NCBI GenBank assembly: GCA_037178975.1
Contig: JASJZH010000002.1
Span: 7,615,501-7,679,500 of the forward strand
Reading direction: 5' to 3'
Length of the DNA: 64,000 nt
DNA from: Oscheius tipulae
Taxonomy: Eukaryota; Nematoda; Chromadorea; Rhabditida; Rhabditidae
Positions 59,101 through 64,000 of the stretch are shown in pieces. The notes under the pieces were generated by a model that saw only the letters and a program-made list of their open reading frames with translations, was not told the origin of the DNA and did not search any database. Both the position numbers and the translations under genes were made by a program. Every line of letters begins with the position of its first letter. Position 1 is the stretch's first letter.

Positions 59101-61460
59101 AGAAAGAAACAGAAAGACACCCTTTGGAAAATCCACATATCTTGCAAAAAGTCACTTTTACCAGACCAAATAGATATATCTGTGTCTTTCACAGTAAAAC
59201 CGCGGAATCTTGCTAATTGCAAGAAATGGATTGTCTGGCTTCCAAAGCCGGCTGTACCTACTATTATTCGTCATGTTTTCTAAGGTTAATGTACGTGTCG
59301 AAATGAGTTTGGCGATGTGAGGTACCGATAGGATCTTTAAGGTTTCAAAATCTCAAGTGGGTAGGACAGCTGGGGAATTTGTACTGTCATTGTCGCCATT
59401 ATGGTTGTATAATTTTCCCCGAGGCTATTGCCAAAAAGCCTATATGGACGAAAGAGCGTGAATGGACATGGTTGGTAGGTACAGAAAGTCAGGGAGACAG
59501 AAACTCTGCACTGTACAAAGACATTTTTGCCAAAAGTCAAGACACGAGTCGAGTTTCAACCATAGCCTGGTTATCCGAGTGACAGAGTCTGAGATCCATG
59601 CAATCACTGTCAGTGTCTCAGTTTTCATTGCAAGATAATAAGTACTACTTAATAAGGTCAAAGAACTCACGCATTGTGTAGTATCCGGGTGCCTCAGTCT
59701 TTATACTGCCACTCTGTAAGAAGAGACTGGGATTGTTCAGTGGCATTGGCGGCACATTGGCCTGTGCTGTGAACTGTGGCTGCTGCATTGAGTGAGCTCC
59801 TCCAGGATGCATCACTCTCTCGTTCGGAGGCATGGTACTATGATCTGAAAGTTTCTGTTCAGAGAGAGAGACAGAGAGACAGAGACAGATAGAAAATGAC
59901 TCCTACCTGGAAACTGTCCTTTAACTCCTCCTCTGTTGAAATTTTGCATCATGCCCTCGCTCGAATACTCGTTCGGGTAGTAGTTCTTTGGACCGCGCGG
60001 TCCGTTGGTCATCGTCTGCTGCTGTTGCTGTTCGTTTGTCATGTTCATGTGTTCTAGAAAAAAAATACGCGTTAAAATCGATAACAAGTTTCGCTTTTCT
60101 CACCATTTGGCTGAGCCTTCCCTCCCATGCGGGGAAAATTCTGCATGCTTCCGTCTGACGACGCCATGTTTACATTATCTGGAAGAGAGGAACTTGAAGG
60201 AAAACTGGAAGAGAACTGAATTGGGCAGGCGGAAGTTCTTTCAGCGATAAGACAGGAAATATCTGGTACTGTGTCTGACTATCCCAGTTTCTCAGGGTTA
60301 CTGTCACTGTACTTTGTAACTCTGTACCTGTCTCTCTATCTGTTCGCATCGAGCACAGTTTCTGTAGCCATATCCTTGGCCCTGCCTCTCGCACACTATC
60401 GCGATTTGTACATGTCTGCCTCTAGTACTGTCTACGTCAGGATCTGCGAGAGCTCCTATCGTTTATCTTGTCGTTGTCCTAAATACTATTCTGATTCTTG
60501 TCACATATACTGTAACTGTTACTATCTATCTCTCTCTCTCTCTCTGTAAAACCAGTCTTTCTTTCTGGAACTGTCCTAGTCACTGAATGTTTCACAGCAT
60601 CTGTCTCTGTCTATCTGTATTCCTGTCCGTGTAAAGTTTCTGCCAGATTCATGCCTTGGCCTCTCTATCAAAATCTTCCAGTGCCTTGACTTGTCGTTGT
60701 CGTTGTATTTGAGCAATGTTACTCATTCTATATCTTTTCCTTTCTCTGCCCTGTTAGAAATCTTATTAGTCCCTATTATCGTCTGCTTTACCTTATCAGC
60801 CATAGTCATACTTCCAGTCAATGTCTCTGTCTCTCACTGTCACGATTGATCCTTCAGCACTGATGGACAGGCATACCGTCATCACTCCAGACTCATTCTG
60901 TCACCGCCTCATTAACTGATACTGTCGCTGTCTACAGTTTTCACTATACCTGTCACTGTCACTACCTCTCTGTCAGTTCCGGTCTAGATCAGTGTCTCTC
61001 TCTCTCTCTGATTAAGCTATGTGGCACTGTCACTGCTCCAAACACTGTCAGTCTATTACCGGATATTTCTTATCTCATGTCATTAGTGCTGACTCACGTC
61101 CTCGTATCTGTGAGTACACTTCTTTGTCTCCAGATACTATCTATAACCTGTGAACTGTACTGTGAACTGGACTGTATTCTTACCTCTGTCACTGATCCTG
61201 TTTCCGCACCTATGTCTTTCTCACTATCAATCTATCAGCTCCTATCTTAGTCTCTCTCTCTCTCTCTCTCTCTCTCTAGACTACAAACTCTCTAGTTCAG
61301 ACCCTGTTACTGTCCCTATCTTTCACACTTACTGTTCAAAGCCTCCAATTCTGTACTTTAATCTCTCCAAATCAACTTGACTTCCAAATAAGTAGAAAGG
61401 AAAAAGCTGCTCACCTTGACGTGTATTCTTCCCTCCACCCCGGGGAACACCACTTGACAT
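53172..61460 (-). CDS. ifg-1: eIF4G translation initiation scaffold
   Basis: Seventeen exons from the ATG at 60167 join in phase (3795 nt, 1264 residues): 60167-60104, 60053-59907, 59844-59671, 58969-58906, 58864-58747, 58705-58408, 58126-57687, 57593-57291, 57047-56649, 56584-56483, 56440-56334, 55999-55585, 55541-55359, 54892-54521, 54480-54382, 54233-53895 and 53342-53172. An alternative first exon, 61460-61415, begins MSSGVPRGGGKNTRQ and has the same end phase. After a Gln/Pro-rich N-terminus comes KRERKPLLILDPES, an eIF4E-site-like YSRSFMY, and the MIF4G domain (KKLLKDVRSLLNKITPTTKE to the PKIKFKIYGVKELRDNQWRP region). A linker and C-terminal HEAT repeats (QRFTESYVQKMSPQLRPIAT) follow. 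It scaffolds eIF4E, eIF4A and eIF3 at the mRNA cap. Confidence 0.92.
53414..53720. repeat. Two GATGTTCTGCAAAG hairpins in the last eIF4G intron
   Basis: GATGTTCTGCAAAGTTGTAG (53421-53440) pairs with CTACAAATTTGTAGAACATC. A second copy, GATGTTGTGCAAAGTTGTAG (from 53668), pairs with CTACAACTTTTCAAAACAT. Both are nearly the same as the centre of the foldback at 15212-15462. Confidence 0.7.
54272..54353 (-). repeat. Tandem pair of GCCACA...TGTGGC elements in an eIF4G intron
   Basis: The short form at 54272-54302 opens GCCACAGTTAGACAGTCACG and ends GTTGTGGC. The long form at 54314-54353 opens GCCACAGACTCGACAGTTAG. Both are in the same orientation, reversed relative to 19429. Confidence 0.75.
54905..55112 (-). 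repeat. ~200-bp dispersed repeat, inverted copy 4
   Basis: The minus strand opens TAGTTCAAAATGCCCAAAAG, includes GTGTGCGCACACTAGTTG and ends GGGGCATCAGCCACACCTG. It lies in the eIF4G intron 54893-55358, upstream of the acceptor. Confidence 0.6.
57131..57205 (+). other. tRNA-like relic in an eIF4G intron
   Basis: CTCCCTATAGCGCAATCGGT resembles an acceptor/D-arm and GATCCGAGTTCGACTTCCGC a T arm. The anticodon arm is not well formed. Probably a decayed tRNA or tRNA-derived repeat. Confidence 0.3.
60250..61300. repeat. CTGTCTCT/ACTGTCAC low-complexity tract
   Basis: About 1 kb between the two candidate eIF4G first exons is dominated by imperfect CTGTCACTGTC and TCTCTCTCTC units, with pure (TC)n runs at about 60530-60545 and 61250-61277. 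No other feature is visible. Confidence 0.7.
61415..61460 (-). CDS. ifg-1: Alternative first coding exon of eIF4G
   Basis: An ATG at 61460 opens MSSGVPRGGGKNTRQ and ends at a CAAG|GTGAGC donor after one base of a codon. The exon at 60167-60104 ends in the same phase (AATG|GTGAG) and has a similar Gly/Lys-rich end. Either can splice to the exon at 60053. This suggests two promoters about 1.3 kb apart. Confidence 0.55.
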
Positions 61461-62332
61461 AATCAGAAGTTTGAGGACTACTGAAAAAACAATCAGATCA
61501 ATGAAATCAATAAAGGAATCCAAGAGTCAACAATGACAAGTGGACCATTTTATCAATGTTTTGCCTCCAGGATCGGGATTACGAAATCGGGCGGCTGGCG
61601 ATTCGAAATTCTCGACAAAAGATCAATGGTTCGGGTGATGAGTAACATGAAAAATGAACAAAAGAGGCTGGAGACTGTTGGAAAAGGCAGCAAAATGGAA
61701 TATAGTAGGAAAAACAACGGTAAAATGTGATCAATACTCAACGTCCTAAATTTGTCTGGGCTAGGGGCAGGCTGGGGCTATGAGTCACGACGCGATACTG
61801 GGCAGTCCTTTAAGTCCCGGACCGGCTCTTTGTTGTTTTTCTGGCCCTTTACAGTCTTTTTAGTAAGAGAAATTAAGAGAAGTAGAGAAATTGGCAAGAT
61901 CACCGGTTTGAGTCACTGGGAAACTGAAGTTTATTGAGGGATTATTTATTTAAACATTGTATTACATCATTCTTCACGTTTTAGAGCAATTTTTGGGAGG
62001 AACTAATCAGAAAAAATGCAAAATCCATAAAAGAAAAAAAGAATTGACGAGTTTCCTAGATTTGAAATAGGATTTTGCTGCGACGATATTGAAAGAGTTT
62101 GTGCGAGGATACAAATAGTTAGAAATTGCATTTCCTAACTTCTTCTGCTTTTTTTTTCTACTTGCCGTGTTATTGTTAGGTGATTTTTTTGGAACAAACT
62201 AATGCTATAGCAGACCTTGGTACCTCAAAAGACTTTGCAACAAAATTTTGATGTCAAAATACACTTTGGAGGTCAAAATTTTCAAAATTTTTCAACTTTT
62301 CCATAACTTCGTTGCTAATACATAATTTTCAG
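61461..62332. promoter_or_regulatory. Divergent promoter region, eIF4G / RINGv gene
   Basis: AT-rich gap of about 870 bp. No coding pattern. AATTTTCAG abuts the RINGv ATG, suggesting trans-splicing. Confidence 0.4.
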
Positions 62333-63339
62333 ATGATTCTTGAGCTTCTAGAAGTCGTCAGTGTTCTCGGGGACCGCGGCGCGGAAATCCTCTGCAAATT
62401 CTGCTATGGAGACGAGGAGCTAACCGGCTGGTTGCGTCCATGCAAGTGCTCCGGTACTCTAAAGGTTTTTGACAGATTATCTTGGTAATTTTACAATATC
62501 AGTGGGTTCACAAGAGCTGTTTTGACCTGTGGATGAAGAAGGCGCCAGCTGAGCAGCAGGACAAGTGTCAGACCTGCAGGTAGGACCCGTTTTTGATAAC
62601 TTATCACCGTATTTCGATACCGGGAAGCTGAAAAAAGTAGTGTGGCTGTTTTTCAGGCACATGTACGACAAACACTGGGTCCTAAAATCGTGCAGGGACT
62701 GGTCACTGCCTCCAATTAGAGTGAGTCTATCCCTAGCTGTCTTTTTTTTCTAGAAAAATTGCCTCATAAGCCTGCTCATGCTGTTTTCATCGCTTGTCCA
62801 AGGATTTAAAGCAATCTTTCGAGCTCAGAGTATATAACAAGACAAAGGAAGAACTGTCAGACTATCTGCTTTAGATCATTTTTTTTCTGCAAATACCGTA
62901 TCCTTGTCTGTACTGCTAGATGTTAGATGTTTTTCACCCTCTGGTCTCCAAAAATAGAAGTTTGACTGGCAAAAATGATGTCTGGGAAATAAGGAACTTT
63001 TAAAAACCTTCCCAACAAGTTTTACCCAAAAATTACCAATTTTCACTATTCCAGTTGCGCGGAATCGCTCTCTTCGAGGTCGTCCTAGACGCCTACTCCA
63101 CCTTCAAGTTCTTCCGCGGTTTCCTGCTCTGGTGGAGAGGTCAAAGGTTCCTCTTTGTTCCCTCCATTTTCACTATATTTTCTTCTAGAAACATCCTGTT
63201 CCAAGTCTTGCACTTAATCTTCTGGCGTGCCTTCATCGCCACAAATAGACGTCTCGGGTACTACCGCGGTCTCATCTACCTCGCCCTCACTTCCATCTTC
63301 GAGATTCAAATCAAGGACTACGATCCCGATGCCAAGTAG
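62333..63339 (+). CDS. RINGv (MARCH-type) E3 ubiquitin ligase, compact
   Basis: Five exons join in phase: 62333-62464, 62503-62579, 62657-62720, 63055-63146 and 63189-63339 (171 residues). The N-terminal half is a C4HC3 RINGv domain: ILCKFCYGDEELTGWLRPCK, CSGTLKWVHKSCFDLW and DKCQTCRHMYDKHW. All eight zinc ligands are present. The C-terminal half has two weakly hydrophobic stretches (FRGFLLWWRGQ, ILFQVLHLIFWRAFI and YYRGLIYLALTSIF) that may be membrane-associated. MARCH ligases ubiquitinate membrane proteins. At 171 residues it is shorter than most. The fourth exon lies after a 334-bp intron. Confidence 0.85.
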
Positions 63340-63583
63340 GTTTAAAGCGTGTATTATTATTGTTTGTACATTTGAAGAAGAGTTTATGTTTATAAAAATA
63401 CCCGGTTTCTATTAAAAGGAGAGAGAGGTTAAAAGGTTCAACAATATGATACAGATTCGAGATAACGGGATTCAGGACTTATCAAAAAAGAAAGACTACC
63501 TAAGGGGTTGGCATTGGGAAGACTAAGAGATTCGGGATAGAGAGAGAGGAAGAGGGAACAGAATACTGTAATTTCAAGGCTTC

Positions 63584-63720
63584 TTAGAGGTTCTTGTAGT
63601 TCACGACATTGACGTTGCAAGCCTGCAGGGCTTCGTCCAACTTCCACTAGTCGTGAGTGTGTCGAATTCGAAACGGAGACCCAGGAGCTGTTCTTCGTCG
63701 CCTGAAGGCAACTGCTCGAC
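63584..63720 (-). pseudogene. Broken second eIF4G C-terminal exon
   Basis: After an acceptor (TTTTTCAG) the minus strand reads VEQLPSGDEEQLLGLRFEFD, matching AEQLAKKGSENLMGLTMDFD of the intact gene. A frame shift then leads to KLDEALQACNVNVVNYKNL and a stop, matching the intact EDKLTAALRSCNVDCVDFKN. It lacks the segment between and the last residues. It could be the end of a second eIF4G gene continuing to the right or another decayed duplicate. Confidence 0.65.
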
Positions 63721-63723
63721 CTG

Positions 63724-64000
63724 AAAAATCACGATTAAAAATTGTCTGCATGTTGGAATTTAGGGGCTTCCGGAAGTTTCAGCCCATCAAAGTTTTAACG
63801 AAAATGTGGTGTATTGGTAAGAGGCTCCACGACCCACACGACCCGGGTTCGACTCTTATGGATGACAAACGTTTTGAGCAGGCTGCATTGGTTCCGGAAG
63901 TGATAAGTTGATAGGTTTGCTAGAACGTTAGCCCGAACTGGCGATAGCCAATTTTGTAACAATTAAATGGCAAGGAAATTTTTCGCAAGGAGCGCGTAGC
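63724..64000. other. Window end with tRNA-like sequence
   Basis: At 63817-63868 (plus) GTGGTGTATTGGTAAGAGGC and a half T arm CCCGGGTTCGACTC resemble the tRNA-like sequence at 41535. Stems are incomplete. Nothing else is recognised up to the edge. Confidence 0.4.

Noticed and set aside
60250-61300. CRISPR-like or satellite array
   Set aside because: Units are irregular CTGTCTCT/ACTGTC words without constant repeat and spacer lengths.

Overview
The window looks like nuclear DNA of a nematode, probably rhabditid-like. Genes are cut into many exons by 36-55 nt introns with GT donors and TTTNCAG acceptors. Several start codons sit directly behind an unpaired acceptor (rad17, acyltransferase, mrpl-20, mtap, RINGv gene), as expected for spliced-leader trans-splicing. 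One gene pair has operon-like spacing. I joined exons by eye; for almost every gene the exon lengths sum to a whole number of codons at a length usual for the family, but no boundary was checked against RNA.

Layout. 1-724 (-): 5' part of a DONSON-like replication gene. 1476-5385 (-): C2H2 zinc-finger protein with a 1.3-kb intron holding a foldback repeat. 6207-9691 (+): RAD17 checkpoint clamp loader. 10291-11137: dead Tc1/mariner element. 12313-14970 (-): divergent alpha-tubulin. 17847-19194 (+): lysocardiolipin-type acyltransferase. 19195-21450: repeats and decayed copies of the acyltransferase and eIF4G genes. 21904-23933 (-): doublecortin-domain gene followed 84 nt later by a GuaD-type guanine deaminase. 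24461-25099 (+): ChaC. 25442-30170 (+): TGFBI/periostin-like EMI+FAS1 secreted protein with coding sequence nested antisense in its introns. 30707-32602 (+): cytochrome P450. 33423-36587 (-): CCT1 chaperonin subunit. 37294-42709 (+): WDR33/pfs-2. 43441-44950 (+): DDX6/cgh-1. 45257-46585 (-): mitochondrial ribosomal protein bL20m. 47799-48622: two gene relics, one a tyrosine-kinase fragment. 49214-50370 (-): methylthioadenosine phosphorylase. 53172-61460 (-): eIF4G with two candidate first exons. 62333-63339 (+): compact RINGv E3 ligase. 63584-63720 (-): broken second eIF4G C-terminus.

Most genes are single-copy housekeeping functions in DNA replication and checkpoint, cytoskeleton, proteostasis, mRNA 3' processing, translation and mRNA storage, and methionine, purine, glutathione and lipid metabolism. 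Their order does not suggest one pathway. The unusual content is in introns and gaps: at least four dispersed repeat families (a 30-40 bp GCCACA...TGTGGC element, a GATGTTCTGCAAAG hairpin family, a ~200 bp family and a 1.2-kb foldback), many long inverted repeats, GACAGAGA/CTGTCTCT low-complexity tracts and decayed tRNA-like sequences. I see no bacterial operon, CRISPR array or virus.
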